This document shows positions 43,438-52,221 of a DNA stretch of 64,000 nt, one piece after another. Numbering within the stretch: position 1 is the stretch's first letter; each line of letters starts with the position of its first letter. Under the pieces are notes generated by a model that saw only the letters and a list, made by a program, of their open reading frames with translations, was not told the DNA's origin and did no database searches. This DNA comes from Paenibacillus pabuli NBRC 13638 (GTDB taxonomy: Bacteria > Bacillota > Bacilli > Paenibacillales > Paenibacillaceae), in NCBI RefSeq assembly GCF_001514495.1, contig NZ_BCNM01000020.1, forward strand, positions 1 to 64,000, in the 5' to 3' direction. The position numbers and the translations under genes were made by a program.

Positions 43438-45746
43438 ACCCCCACCCCCACCTTCTGGATGTGTAAACTACAAGCAGTCCAGTCTCTGGAGCTGCTGCCC
43501 ACCATCAGTCTGAATTCACCCGGCTCCACAACAGGCTGAAGACGGGAGTCTATCAGCTCCAGATGTTCTTTTTGCACAGGGAACGTCACCGTCCGGGTCT
43601 GTCCCGGCTCCAGATGAATTTTACGAAAACCCTTCAGTGAAATTTCGGCCCGGGTGACCGAAGCTGATACGTCCGTAATATACAGCTGTACTACCTCATT
43701 TCCCGCAACTGATCCTGTATTCGTGACCTCCACCTGCACCTCTGCTTCACCGTCTGGTCCGATCACCTCCGGCACAACTCTTACGTTCTCGTACTTGAAT
43801 TCCGTATAACTCAGTCCAAAGCCGAACGGATATTGCGGTACCAGATCAGTCTCCAGATATCGCTTACCCCGAGTACGTTTGGCATTGTAGCTGACTGGAA
43901 GCTGACCTACATGCTTGGGAATGGAGACGGTAAGACGACCCGATGGATTCACATCACCGAACAGAATATCTGCAATAGCGTTGCCCCCCTGCTGCCCCGG
44001 GTACCACGCCTCCACAATGGCATGAACATGCTCATCAATCCAGGGTTCGGCAATCGGCCGTCCGTTAATATATACGACAATAACCGGTTTCCCCAGCTTA
44101 TGTACTTCCTGCACCAGTTCCAGCTGCACACCCATCAGACTCAGAGATGATCGATCTATCCCCTCGCCGCACTCCATATCGTTCCATGGATCATCCGTAA
44201 CAACGGATGCCCCCGTCCGCAGATCAATGGTCCCATCGCCAAAATCACGTGCGCTGGACCCTCCCATCACCATAACGATGGTGTCTGCCTCTTCAGCACA
44301 GGCGAGCGCTTGCGCAAAGCCCTCTCTGGAATCACCCTTGATCCGGCAGCCCGGTGCGTACAGCACCTTTCCCGTGTCAGCACCAAGCTTGTGTGTAATG
44401 CCATCCAGCACTGTAACGATCTGTCCCCTAGGCTGCGGCGAAGTGTAGTCACCAAGCTGGTTATAGACATGGTTCGCATTCGGGCCTATGACCGCCAGTT
44501 TTGTACCTGTTTTGCTAAGCGGAAGGGTGTTTTCTTCATTTTTGAGTAAAATAATCCCTTCTTGTGCCACTTTTCTCGCCAGCTGAATATGTTCTTCACA
44601 TCCGATGACCTGCTCGGCAAAGTCAGGATCAACGAAAGGCTGTTCGAATAAGCCCAATCTGAACTTTATCTCCAAGACCCGCCTTACCGCTGTATCCAGA
44701 TCCGACTCTTCAATTAATCCTTGCTCCAACGCCTGCCCAAGATGCTTGCGGTACATGTACCCGGACATTTCCATGTCCACCCCTGCCTTAAGTGACTGAG
44801 CGACGGCATGCTCCCCGTTCTCCGCAGTGTTATGCCCACTGACCAGCATCTGAATCGCACCAAAGTCAGTAATGACAAATCCGTCAAAGCCCCATTGCTC
44901 GCGCAGGAGATCATTCAGCAGATACGAACTTGACGTACAAGGCACACCATCAATTTCGTTATACGCTGTCATGACAGAGCATGCCCCGGCTTCCACCGCT
45001 TTCTTGAAGGGCAGCAGATCCACCTCGTGGAGCTCGCGCAGCCCCATATGGACAGGGGCCGCATTTCGTCCCCCCTCCGAGCTGCCATAAGCTGCAAAAT
45101 GTTTGAGCGTCGCCACAATCGTCTGATTGGAATGGAGCCGGTCACCCTGTAAACCTTTCATCGCTGCAACCGCCAATTCACCGATCAGGTATGGATCTTC
45201 GGCAAAACATTCCTCCGTCCGCCCCCATCTCGGGTCCCGCACAACATCAAGCACAGGCGAATACGTTGCCGCTCCCCCCTGGCTCCGAGTTTCCACAGCA
45301 ATCGCTTCGCACATCTCCCGGTATAATTCCAAGTTCCAGGCGCTTCCTACCGCGAGCGGCACCGGGAATACGGTTGCCCCAATGGCCATATGCCCGTGGG
45401 AACACTCTTCCCCGAACAAAATGGGAATTCCCAGCCGGGAGTTCTCTATGGCATACCGCTGAATTTCATTGGTGGCCGCAGCTCCCTGCCTAGGTGTCAG
45501 GCCAGTCTCCAGCGTCACTTCCGTCCATGGATCAGCACGAAGTGCACCATACAATGATCCAATCCCGCCTTTTGCGATATCCTCTATAAACGCCTCCGTC
45601 ACCTGTACCGTGCCATCTGCTTCCTTAACATAAGTCTTCCAGCCCATCGGCTGGATCAGCTGTCCAATCTTCTCCTCTGTCGTCATCCGACCGAGCAGAT
45701 CCTGTACCCGTTCTGGAATGGGAAGCGAAGCATCTTTATAGTCCAT
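43434..45746 (-). CDS. Glycoside hydrolase family 3, beta-glucosidase/xylosidase type
   Basis: The 770-residue enzyme has the usual order: GH3 N-terminal TIM barrel (about 1-340), GH3 C-terminal domain (about 390-620), and a fibronectin-III-like domain at the end. The nucleophile Asp is in GFVITDFGAIQML. FGEECSHGHMAIGATVFPVPLA, YSPVLDVVRDPRWGRTEEC and TLKHFAAYG are also present. No signal peptide is visible. AAGGAG precedes the ATG, and the last codons overlap the GH38 gene. It could cleave beta-glucosides, beta-xylosides or beta-N-acetylglucosaminides. The last is plausible near fucosidase and mannosidase genes, but the motif set favours beta-glucosidase/xylosidase. Confidence 0.92.
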   Translation of the reverse strand: MDYKDASLPIPERVQDLLGRMTTEEKIGQLIQPMGWKTYVKEADGTVQVTEAFIEDIAKGGIGSLYGALRADPWTEVTLETGLTPRQGAAATNEIQRYAIENSRLGIPILFGEECSHGHMAIGATVFPVPLAVGSAWNLELYREMCEAIAVETRSQGGAATYSPVLDVVRDPRWGRTEECFAEDPYLIGELAVAAMKGLQGDRLHSNQTIVATLKHFAAYGSSEGGRNAAPVHMGLRELHEVDLLPFKKAVEAGACSVMTAYNEIDGVPCTSSSYLLNDLLREQWGFDGFVITDFGAIQMLVSGHNTAENGEHAVAQSLKAGVDMEMSGYMYRKHLGQALEQGLIEESDLDTAVRRVLEIKFRLGLFEQPFVDPDFAEQVIGCEEHIQLARKVAQEGIILLKNEENTLPLSKTGTKLAVIGPNANHVYNQLGDYTSPQPRGQIVTVLDGITHKLGADTGKVLYAPGCRIKGDSREGFAQALACAEEADTIVMVMGGSSARDFGDGTIDLRTGASVVTDDPWNDMECGEGIDRSSLSLMGVQLELVQEVHKLGKPVIVVYINGRPIAEPWIDEHVHAIVEAWYPGQQGGNAIADILFGDVNPSGRLTVSIPKHVGQLPVSYNAKRTRGKRYLETDLVPQYPFGFGLSYTEFKYENVRVVPEVIGPDGEAEVQVEVTNTGSVAGNEVVQLYITDVSASVTRAEISLKGFRKIHLEPGQTRTVTFPVQKEHLELIDSRLQPVVEPGEFRLMVGSSSRDWTACSLHIQKVGVGV

Positions 45747-45793
45747 GTCACATTCTCCTTATGAGTTCGGTTTGGTCTGGCAACCGTGGTAAA

Positions 45794-45839
45794 TGCGATA
45801 ACTGCGTGCGATAACTGCGTTGACTCTGGCGATAACGCC
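45794..45839. repeat. GCGATAAC direct repeats between regulator and GH3
   Basis: TGCGATAACTGCG occurs twice in perfect tandem (45794-45806 and 45807-45819), and a third related element GGCGATAACGCC lies at 45828-45839. The element starts are spaced 13 and 21 bp. The 94-bp gap lies between the AraC regulator and the GH3 gene on the minus strand. A related GCGTTATC lies at 51995-52002 upstream of the transporter operon. The repeats could be the regulator's operator. Confidence 0.6.
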
Positions 45840-45840
45840 C

Positions 45841-48063
45841 TCATATGGCCTTTCTGTAGTCACTTGGCGCTACACCCACCACATTCTTGAACGCCCGATT
45901 GAAGGAATTATAATTCGTATACCCAACTTCCTCACTAATCTCCTGAATGGCCTTGTCAGTCTCCAGCATGAGCTGTTTGGCCTTCTCAATACGGTGACTA
46001 ATCAGAAGATCCACGAACTTCTCACCAATTTCGTCCTTAAACAGCTTGCTTAAATATTTCGGATTGATATCAAATAGATCACTTAGATAATTCAGCGACA
46101 GCTCGGGGTTATTGTAGTTCTGTTCAATATACTTGCGAATTTCAAGAATATGAGATCTATGTTTTCTGGAACAATGCAGCGTCTGTATCTGCTCAGCCAA
46201 TTCCCGGAACCCTTCCCCGCATAGCTCGCGCAAATCACCTACCGTCTCCCATCCCTCCAGTCTTGGCAGAAGCGGGGTAAATACAGATGTCCATTGCTCC
46301 TGATACTCCCGTGGAAGTTCCGCGAACTCCCGATTATAGTGCTGGAACAGCAATTGGACCGTATTCATAATCTCCTGGCGGGAAAGCACAGATTCATGGA
46401 TCTGTTCGAACAAGCGGTCAAAATGCTTCTCCCACTCATCATCCGACAGTCTCATCGCCTGTACCAGCAAAGAGATCGTCTTCAGGAATTCATACACATC
46501 ATTCGTTGAGTTCGGTACCTCCCCGCATGGGATGATTCGGTTCATGCCAAGTACAGCCTTGTACTCCAAGGCATGCACAGCCTCCTTGAGCGAAGCTCTC
46601 AAACCACGTACATCCACGGCCACTCTCCCCACCCCAATGGTTACGGTGAAGTTCAGATACTGCCCCACCCTGTCCAGATAACCAGAAAGCAGTCTCTGTT
46701 CAATTTCCTCACCCATGTCCGTCTCGGGTATCCAGACAATCGCGTACAGCCGCTGATCCGATATCCACTCTGCCCAGCATTCTGTACCTTCATGCCTTGC
46801 ACTCTCCTGCAGAATGCTGGATAACACAAATTTCAGAAGGGATTGATCCTGAGCGTGATACTCCTCCAAAAAGTGGGAATACTGATCAATCTCCACCACA
46901 ATTACAGCCCATCGATCCTCCAATGGCGGCAGCTTGAACTTTGCCATTTCCGCTGTCAGCTCACTGCCAGTGAAGTCCCGCTTGCCCTCCAGCAGCTCCT
47001 GGAAAAAATATTTCTTCTGCAAAATCAGATTCTCCTCGTGCTCCTCCTGGTATTGCTTGGTTTGATCAATCATTTGTTCCAGCGTAGTCTGGATAAAGCG
47101 GAACTCGTTATCATTCGTATAGCTCATGCCCGGTTGTTTCTGGGAAGCCACCGTCTCAATCAGCGTCACGATTTGCTGGATAGGCTTGTAATTTCTCCGG
47201 GTTACATAGATCACCCACACGACACCGATCAAGACAACGACAACGGCAAACACCAACCAGATATTATAAAATTGCAGGGCGAATTTGACGATTTTGCCAT
47301 TATTCAAGCCTGTCTGTACCTTCCAGCCGCTGTAGCTGGATGTAAACTCGGAGAACACTTCACCAGAGTCCGTTTTGGGAGAAACTGCTGTCATGCCATC
47401 CTGCATTCCTCTCTCCCACAGACGGCCTCCCGAACGATTAAATACGTTGACGAAGGTAAATTCAGGATCATACATCTGCATAATAGACTTCTGTAAGGTT
47501 GGCAGATCGACGTTAACAACCACAAGACCCGTGCCGTTTCCAACACCGCGAATGAGTGTAATGACCTGTTTCCCTTCCTCTGTCGGGAATGCCTTGAAGG
47601 ATCTGGCCCCCACCCACTTTTGGGTTGCCGCAGCACGACTGTCCTTTATAAACGCAGCATCGGGGAATTCCTCAATCGGTACTGCCTTGCCGTTGCTGAA
47701 TACCGTATCGTCGTTGTATCTCACCAGATATATGGAATTAATCAGCGGATACTCTATTTTTAATTCATCAATAACCTGGATCGCTTGAATTCCGGCATAC
47801 ACATCCTCGCTTCCGGTTACCGAATAATAATTTTTCAGGTTGGGATTGGTCAAAATATCACGCAGCACCTTGAAGTCGATGGAGCGCAGCGAATTGTCCA
47901 GATATTGTGTTACCTGGGACGCCAGAAATTCATTGGCCTTGAGTGCTTCTCTCCGGTTCTGTTCATTGAATACCTGGAAGAAGATAATAAACAGGATTGT
48001 GGTCACGATAAAAAAAACGGGCAGATACGATAACAGTAAACGTCTAAACCAATTGTTGTTCAT
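45841..48063 (-). CDS. Membrane-bound AraC-family regulator
   Basis: This gene encodes about 740 residues. It has one N-terminal transmembrane helix (about 9-32), an extracellular sensing region (about 35-270), a second helix (about 275-300) and a cytoplasmic GGDEF-unlike linker. The two AraC HTH motifs are at the C-terminus (about 645-738; LNYLSDLFDINPKYLSKLFKDEIG and IQEISEEVGYTNYNSFNRAFKNVVG). Such proteins sense a sugar or binding protein outside and regulate sugar genes directly, without a separate kinase. The ATG at 48063 is preferred over an in-frame GTG at 48108. It has a strong promoter of its own and lies between the binding-protein gene and GH3. Confidence 0.9.
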   Translation of the reverse strand: MNNNWFRRLLLSYLPVFFIVTTILFIIFFQVFNEQNRREALKANEFLASQVTQYLDNSLRSIDFKVLRDILTNPNLKNYYSVTGSEDVYAGIQAIQVIDELKIEYPLINSIYLVRYNDDTVFSNGKAVPIEEFPDAAFIKDSRAAATQKWVGARSFKAFPTEEGKQVITLIRGVGNGTGLVVVNVDLPTLQKSIMQMYDPEFTFVNVFNRSGGRLWERGMQDGMTAVSPKTDSGEVFSEFTSSYSGWKVQTGLNNGKIVKFALQFYNIWLVFAVVVVLIGVVWVIYVTRRNYKPIQQIVTLIETVASQKQPGMSYTNDNEFRFIQTTLEQMIDQTKQYQEEHEENLILQKKYFFQELLEGKRDFTGSELTAEMAKFKLPPLEDRWAVIVVEIDQYSHFLEEYHAQDQSLLKFVLSSILQESARHEGTECWAEWISDQRLYAIVWIPETDMGEEIEQRLLSGYLDRVGQYLNFTVTIGVGRVAVDVRGLRASLKEAVHALEYKAVLGMNRIIPCGEVPNSTNDVYEFLKTISLLVQAMRLSDDEWEKHFDRLFEQIHESVLSRQEIMNTVQLLFQHYNREFAELPREYQEQWTSVFTPLLPRLEGWETVGDLRELCGEGFRELAEQIQTLHCSRKHRSHILEIRKYIEQNYNNPELSLNYLSDLFDINPKYLSKLFKDEIGEKFVDLLISHRIEKAKQLMLETDKAIQEISEEVGYTNYNSFNRAFKNVVGVAPSDYRKAI

Positions 48064-48145
48064 TCTTCGAGGCCCCCCACCACTGTTATTACGCAAGACG
48101 ACAACCACGCTATTCAGTCGCTATTTTTCCATAAATATTCAGTAA

Positions 48146-48173
48146 ATTATATCGGATGAAGTGGGGTTGTCAA
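48146..48173 (-). promoter_or_regulatory. Near-consensus sigma-A promoter for the membrane regulator
   Basis: TTGACA and TATAAT, both perfect hexamers, are separated by 16 bp on the minus strand. The start would be about 75 nt upstream of the regulator ATG. This suggests steady expression of the regulator and its downstream genes apart from the transporter transcript. Confidence 0.8.
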
Positions 48174-48184
48174 AGGAGAAGACC

Positions 48185-48210
48185 GTCCCGATCTGGTTTG
48201 ACATCGGGAC
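48185..48210 (-). terminator. Hairpin after the binding-protein gene
   Basis: GTCCCGAT and ATCGGGAC form an 8-bp perfect stem with a 10-nt loop about 27 bp after the binding-protein stop codon, but only GGTCTTC follows instead of a U-run. It could protect the upstream mRNA end or slow transcription. Confidence 0.5.
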
Positions 48211-48236
48211 AGCCTCAATCATGAATCCATCAACCT

Positions 48237-49874
48237 TTATTGATTCTTCTCAATTGCGCGCTGGTAAATCTCAAGGTAATTGCTGAGTCCCAAACCATCA
48301 AACCCTTTTACATACGCGTCCCATTCCTTATCGATGCTCTTGCTGCCAATAATGAATTGAGCCATATTGGTCATCACGTAATCCTTGACAGCCGTCGTGA
48401 GCTGCGCAGCGGTTTCTGTATCTTCAGGACGGATAAATACGTTTGCAGGATAGACTTCTTTGGGTGCATAAGGTTCATATACATTGGTTGCTTGCGCCAG
48501 ACGTGTACCGTAACCCTCCGCTTCCAGCGGATTCTGACCTTCTGCAAACAGATTGCGGAACGTATTGGACAAGTCATGTGCTCCGATCTGTGACCAACTT
48601 TCGTTAACTACCACATTCGGGTCACGTTCAGGCAGGTTATAGTAGCTGTATTTGGCAGGCTCGCCATTAATGTTTTTCTCATCGGCATCTGCCTTCTTCC
48701 AGCCCTTACCTTCTGTTGGACCGTACTCTGCATACAGGGCGCCTTCTTCACTGAACATGTAATCTACAATTTTGATGGCGGCAATCTGCTGCGCTTCGGT
48801 CGCTTTATTGGTGATAGCAAACTCAAACTCGCCTACGCTCTGTGTAGCGCCTGTCGTCTGCACACCGTCCGGCCCTTTCAGCGGAGGTACGATGTCCCAG
48901 TGCTGGTGGCGGGTGATATCTTTGTCATACGTGTTCACGAGGTAGCTGACGAGCGCTGTCGTAATGGAGCCGACCACTTCATCGCCTTCCTTGTTACCCA
49001 GCTGCCCGATCGCCTGATCGTTCTGTGTGAAGGAAGCCGGATCAATCAGACCTTCTGCATACAGCTTGTGCATGTACTCCAGTCCTTTTCTCCACTCTTC
49101 CTTATTTGCTGCAAAATCAACCTTTCCGTCATTCACGATCAGATATTTATCGTTGTCATTATAGATAAAGCTGTTCATCAAATAGGCATCGATGTTGCCG
49201 TTCCACACGTACTTATTGGGTGCCCCCGTGAGTGGAATCTCATCGGCTTTGCCATTGCCATTCGGGTCTTGTTCCTTGAACGCCTTCAGAACGGTGTATA
49301 GTTCATCGGTCGTCGTTGGCATTTTGAGACCCAGATTGTCCAGCCATTCCGTGTTGATCCAGTATTTCTGTGCATACGTACAGTGGTAACATTCATTGAA
49401 AATCGGCAGAGCGTAGATGTTGCCATCCGGTGCCGTTACCGCTTCTTTGAAGTACGGCTTCTCCTCCATCATCTTGGTCAGATTCGGACCGTACTGCTTG
49501 ATCAGATCCTGCAGCGGGAGAAACACACCCTGTTTTCCGTACGTTTGAAGGTCTGAGGTCGTGAACTTGCCATGGAGGAACACTTCGGGATAATCCCCAC
49601 TTGCCAGCAGCAACTGTCTGCGGTCTTGCAGGGCATCTGTCGGGGCCAAATCCCATTTCAGGGTAACATCGAACTTGTCTTCGATAAATTTGGTGAACTC
49701 ATTTTCTTCCATGGACGCTTTACCTTGTGGGGCAAAGAAGGTCATCGTTACCGGGCCACCGCTCTCCCCGCTACCGTCGCTACCTGTACCCGTTTCCTCG
49801 GATGAACCACATGCGGACAACAAAGCCATCGAAGCAAAGACCAGAAACAACATCGAAATCCAAGATTTTTTCAA
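48237..49874 (-). CDS. Extracellular solute-binding lipoprotein, LplA type
   Basis: The 545-residue protein has a lipoprotein signal peptide with lipobox LSAC (Cys near residue 22) and a Gly/Ser/Glu-rich linker, then a large solute-binding domain. It matches the long LplA/YtcQ group of binding proteins that work with LplB and LplC permeases. A TTG start codon lies 8 nt after AGGAGG. It sits downstream of the two permease genes, the reverse of the usual order in the first locus. It would capture an oligosaccharide for import. No ATPase gene is present. Confidence 0.92.
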   Translation of the reverse strand: MKKSWISMLFLVFASMALLSACGSSEETGTGSDGSGESGGPVTMTFFAPQGKASMEENEFTKFIEDKFDVTLKWDLAPTDALQDRRQLLLASGDYPEVFLHGKFTTSDLQTYGKQGVFLPLQDLIKQYGPNLTKMMEEKPYFKEAVTAPDGNIYALPIFNECYHCTYAQKYWINTEWLDNLGLKMPTTTDELYTVLKAFKEQDPNGNGKADEIPLTGAPNKYVWNGNIDAYLMNSFIYNDNDKYLIVNDGKVDFAANKEEWRKGLEYMHKLYAEGLIDPASFTQNDQAIGQLGNKEGDEVVGSITTALVSYLVNTYDKDITRHQHWDIVPPLKGPDGVQTTGATQSVGEFEFAITNKATEAQQIAAIKIVDYMFSEEGALYAEYGPTEGKGWKKADADEKNINGEPAKYSYYNLPERDPNVVVNESWSQIGAHDLSNTFRNLFAEGQNPLEAEGYGTRLAQATNVYEPYAPKEVYPANVFIRPEDTETAAQLTTAVKDYVMTNMAQFIIGSKSIDKEWDAYVKGFDGLGLSNYLEIYQRAIEKNQ

Positions 49875-49999
49875 TCTGACTCCTCCTTTTTGTTGAAAAC
49901 GGCATAAATCTGGTTACGCACTCGTGTTAAACCCGATCCCGGAAGCCGGAGTGTTCCCCACCTCCTTTCAAGTGGCGTAAAGGGCGCAAATCACAAGGA

Positions 50000-50908
50000 T
50001 CATCCTTTTAGTGAGCCAACCATCACGCCTTTGACAAAATGCTTCTGCACAAACGGATACATGATAAGAATAGGAATGCTGGCGAGGACGATCAGCGCGT
50101 ATTTCAGTACCTGCTCGAACCCTTGATCCCGCATCTGTTGGCTGGTATTGGCAAGCATCGCCGGATCAGCAGCGTTTAATATGAGCAGATTGCGCAGCAC
50201 ATATTGCAGCGGGAACAGCTTCTCGGATCGCAGATAGATGAGGGCATCAAAATACGCATTCCAGTGGCCCACCGCATACATCAGGGTCATAACCGCCAGA
50301 ATCGGCTTCGATAACGGAAGAACTACGCTGATCAAATAACGAATATCCCGGCAGCCATCCATTTCCGCCGCTTCTCCCAGCTCTTCCGGGATGGAAGACT
50401 GAAAGAACGTTCTCGCCACGATAACCTGGAACACCGCGAGCGCCCCTGGCAGCCACATCGCCCAGCGTGTATCCAGCAGATGAAGGTCCTTCATCAAGAG
50501 ATAGGTTGGAATCAGACCGCCATCAAAGAACATCGTAATCATCATGAAAATGATGATGGCCCCCCGTCCGTAGAACGACTTGCGTGACAAAGGATACGCG
50601 AGCATGACGGTGAGTGCCACATTGATAAATGTGCCTACAACGGTATAGATGATCGTATTGTAGAAACCGAGCATGAGTTGTTGGCTTTTGAAAATGGAAA
50701 TGTAGGCCTTGATGTTGAAGTCTACCGGGAACAGCCACACCTGACCGGATGTAACGGCACGAGATGAGCTGAACGAAGAACTGATGATATACAGGAGCGG
50801 GTAAAACACCGTTAGAAGTATGGCGAACAGAAAGATATAGTTGAACGTCATGAAGATACGGTCACCGAGCGGGTCCTTGATCCGGTTACGATTCATCAGG
50901 TTGAACAT
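50000..50908 (-). CDS. Carbohydrate ABC transporter permease, LplC type
   Basis: The 302-residue membrane permease has about six helices and the EAA loop ELGEAAEMDGCRDIRYLISVVLPLSKPIL. It ends with FVQKHFVKGVMVGSLKG, the typical LplC tail. AGGAGG stands about 8 nt before the ATG. It lies 15 bp after its partner permease and 125 bp before the binding-protein gene. Together they would import an oligosaccharide. Confidence 0.94.
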   Translation of the reverse strand: MFNLMNRNRIKDPLGDRIFMTFNYIFLFAILLTVFYPLLYIISSSFSSSRAVTSGQVWLFPVDFNIKAYISIFKSQQLMLGFYNTIIYTVVGTFINVALTVMLAYPLSRKSFYGRGAIIIFMMITMFFDGGLIPTYLLMKDLHLLDTRWAMWLPGALAVFQVIVARTFFQSSIPEELGEAAEMDGCRDIRYLISVVLPLSKPILAVMTLMYAVGHWNAYFDALIYLRSEKLFPLQYVLRNLLILNAADPAMLANTSQQMRDQGFEQVLKYALIVLASIPILIMYPFVQKHFVKGVMVGSLKG

Positions 50909-50923
50909 GGATGAGCTCCTCCT

Positions 50924-51904
50924 TTACCACAAGCTGTTCTGGGATACTTTGCGGGAAATGCCGTTGACGATAACCAGCAGGATCAGGTTGATCACGGAGT
51001 TGAACAATCCTACCGCCGAGGAGAAGCTGAAGTTCGCCCCGATCAGACCCACCTTGTACACATACGTGGAGATGACCTCCGACGCGCTCGTGTTGAGCGG
51101 ATTCTGCATCAGATATATTTTTTCAAAGCCCACGCCCATAATGCTGCCCAAACTCAGAATCAGCATGATGACGGTGACCGGTACAAGCGTTGGAAGGTCG
51201 ATATGCCAGATTTTCCGAAGCCTTGAAGCCCCGTCCATCTTCGCTGCCTCGTAGAGGGATGGATCAACGCCAGCAAGTGCCGCGATATAAATGATTGATG
51301 AATAGCCCATGCCCTGCCATACACCCGACCACACATAGATGGATTTGAAGTATTCGGGAATGCCCATAAAGTTGGTCATCGGGAAACCTAGGAAAGTGAA
51401 TAGCTTGTCTACCACACCAACATGCGGGGACAGCATCAGAATGATAATGGATACCATGACGACTGTGGAGATAAAATGCGGCGCATACGTGACCATCTGG
51501 ACCGTCTTTTTAAAATAACCTGTTCGGATTTCATTCAGCGCCAGCGCCAGCAGGATCGGAATGGGGAACCCGGCGAGTAACGAGTAGAAACTGATACCAA
51601 TCGTGTTTTTGATTAACAGCCAGAAGTTCGGGGATTCGAAAAAGGCTTCAAAGTGTTTCAGTCCAACCCATGGGCTGCCCCAGATTCCTTTGACGACACT
51701 GAAGTCTTTGAAGGCAATCTGCACACCAACCATCGGAATGTACTTGAAGATCAACAGATACAATACGGGAGGCAGCACGAGCAGATAGAGCTCCCAATGC
51801 TTCTTGAGACTTCTGATAAATGGATGCTGTCGCTTGGGTTCTGCGTCATTCCTTCCTTGCTGGAGCTCCACCGGTGCAGGTATGCTTTCCGTAGCTCGAC
51901 TCAT
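50924..51904 (-). CDS. Carbohydrate ABC transporter permease, LplB type
   Basis: This gene encodes about 326 residues. A charged N-terminus (about 30) leads into KHWELYLLVLPPVLYLLIFKYIPMVG and five further helices. The EAA loop is LYEAAKMDGASRLRKIWHIDLPTLVPV. This is the LplB/YtmL type of sugar permease. The ATG at 51904 is preferred because AAGGAG lies 8 nt upstream; the GTG at 51913 would overlap that site. It is the first gene of the second sugar locus, downstream of a good promoter. Confidence 0.94.
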   Translation of the reverse strand: MSRATESIPAPVELQQGRNDAEPKRQHPFIRSLKKHWELYLLVLPPVLYLLIFKYIPMVGVQIAFKDFSVVKGIWGSPWVGLKHFEAFFESPNFWLLIKNTIGISFYSLLAGFPIPILLALALNEIRTGYFKKTVQMVTYAPHFISTVVMVSIIILMLSPHVGVVDKLFTFLGFPMTNFMGIPEYFKSIYVWSGVWQGMGYSSIIYIAALAGVDPSLYEAAKMDGASRLRKIWHIDLPTLVPVTVIMLILSLGSIMGVGFEKIYLMQNPLNTSASEVISTYVYKVGLIGANFSFSSAVGLFNSVINLILLVIVNGISRKVSQNSLW

Positions 51905-52020
51905 TCGCGTCACTCCTTCTACACCTTAAGTGTAATAATACATTACATTTACATCCCTTAAACATCCTTTTTCTTTGACTCATTTGCTGAATTAGCGTTA
52001 TCTGTGTGAAGAATAATGTC

Positions 52021-52034
52021 AGGTAACGCTTTCT
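52021..52034. promoter_or_regulatory. Weak cre-like sequence just after the transporter promoter
   Basis: AGGTAACGCTTTCT matches the cre consensus TGWNANCGNTNWCA at 11 of 14 positions. It lies immediately downstream of the predicted -10, a usual place for CcpA repression, but three mismatches make it uncertain. Confidence 0.3.
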
Positions 52035-52041
52035 TGAATCG

Positions 52042-52071
52042 ATAGTACCTTGAGCCGCGTTCTTTTATCAA
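52042..52071 (-). promoter_or_regulatory. Sigma-A promoter of the second transporter operon
   Basis: On the minus strand TTGATA and TACTAT are separated by 18 bp. The start would be about 120 nt upstream of the first permease ATG. A weak cre-like sequence lies just downstream. Confidence 0.55.
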
Positions 52072-52168
52072 TTATCAATTTTCTCCCACCTCTCTTTATT
52101 CCCAAAACCCTTGTCAGACAAGGGGAAATCGTACTTTATACTATGTATATTGCGAAAATTACCTAACC

Positions 52169-52210
52169 AAAAAAAAATCCCGAAGGACTGTAAAAGTCCC
52201 CCGGGAATTC
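52169..52210 (-). terminator. Rho-independent terminator after the first GH29 gene
   Basis: On the minus strand ATTCCCGGGGGACTT and AGTCCTTCGGGAT form a stem with loop TTAC, followed by nine T. It separates the fucosidase block from the transporter operon. Confidence 0.8.
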
Positions 52211-52221
52211 GAAGTGTAGAT

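Noticed and set aside
52021..52034. Confident cre site at the second transporter operon
   Set aside because: Only 11 of 14 positions match, so it is kept as a low-confidence feature and not used as evidence.
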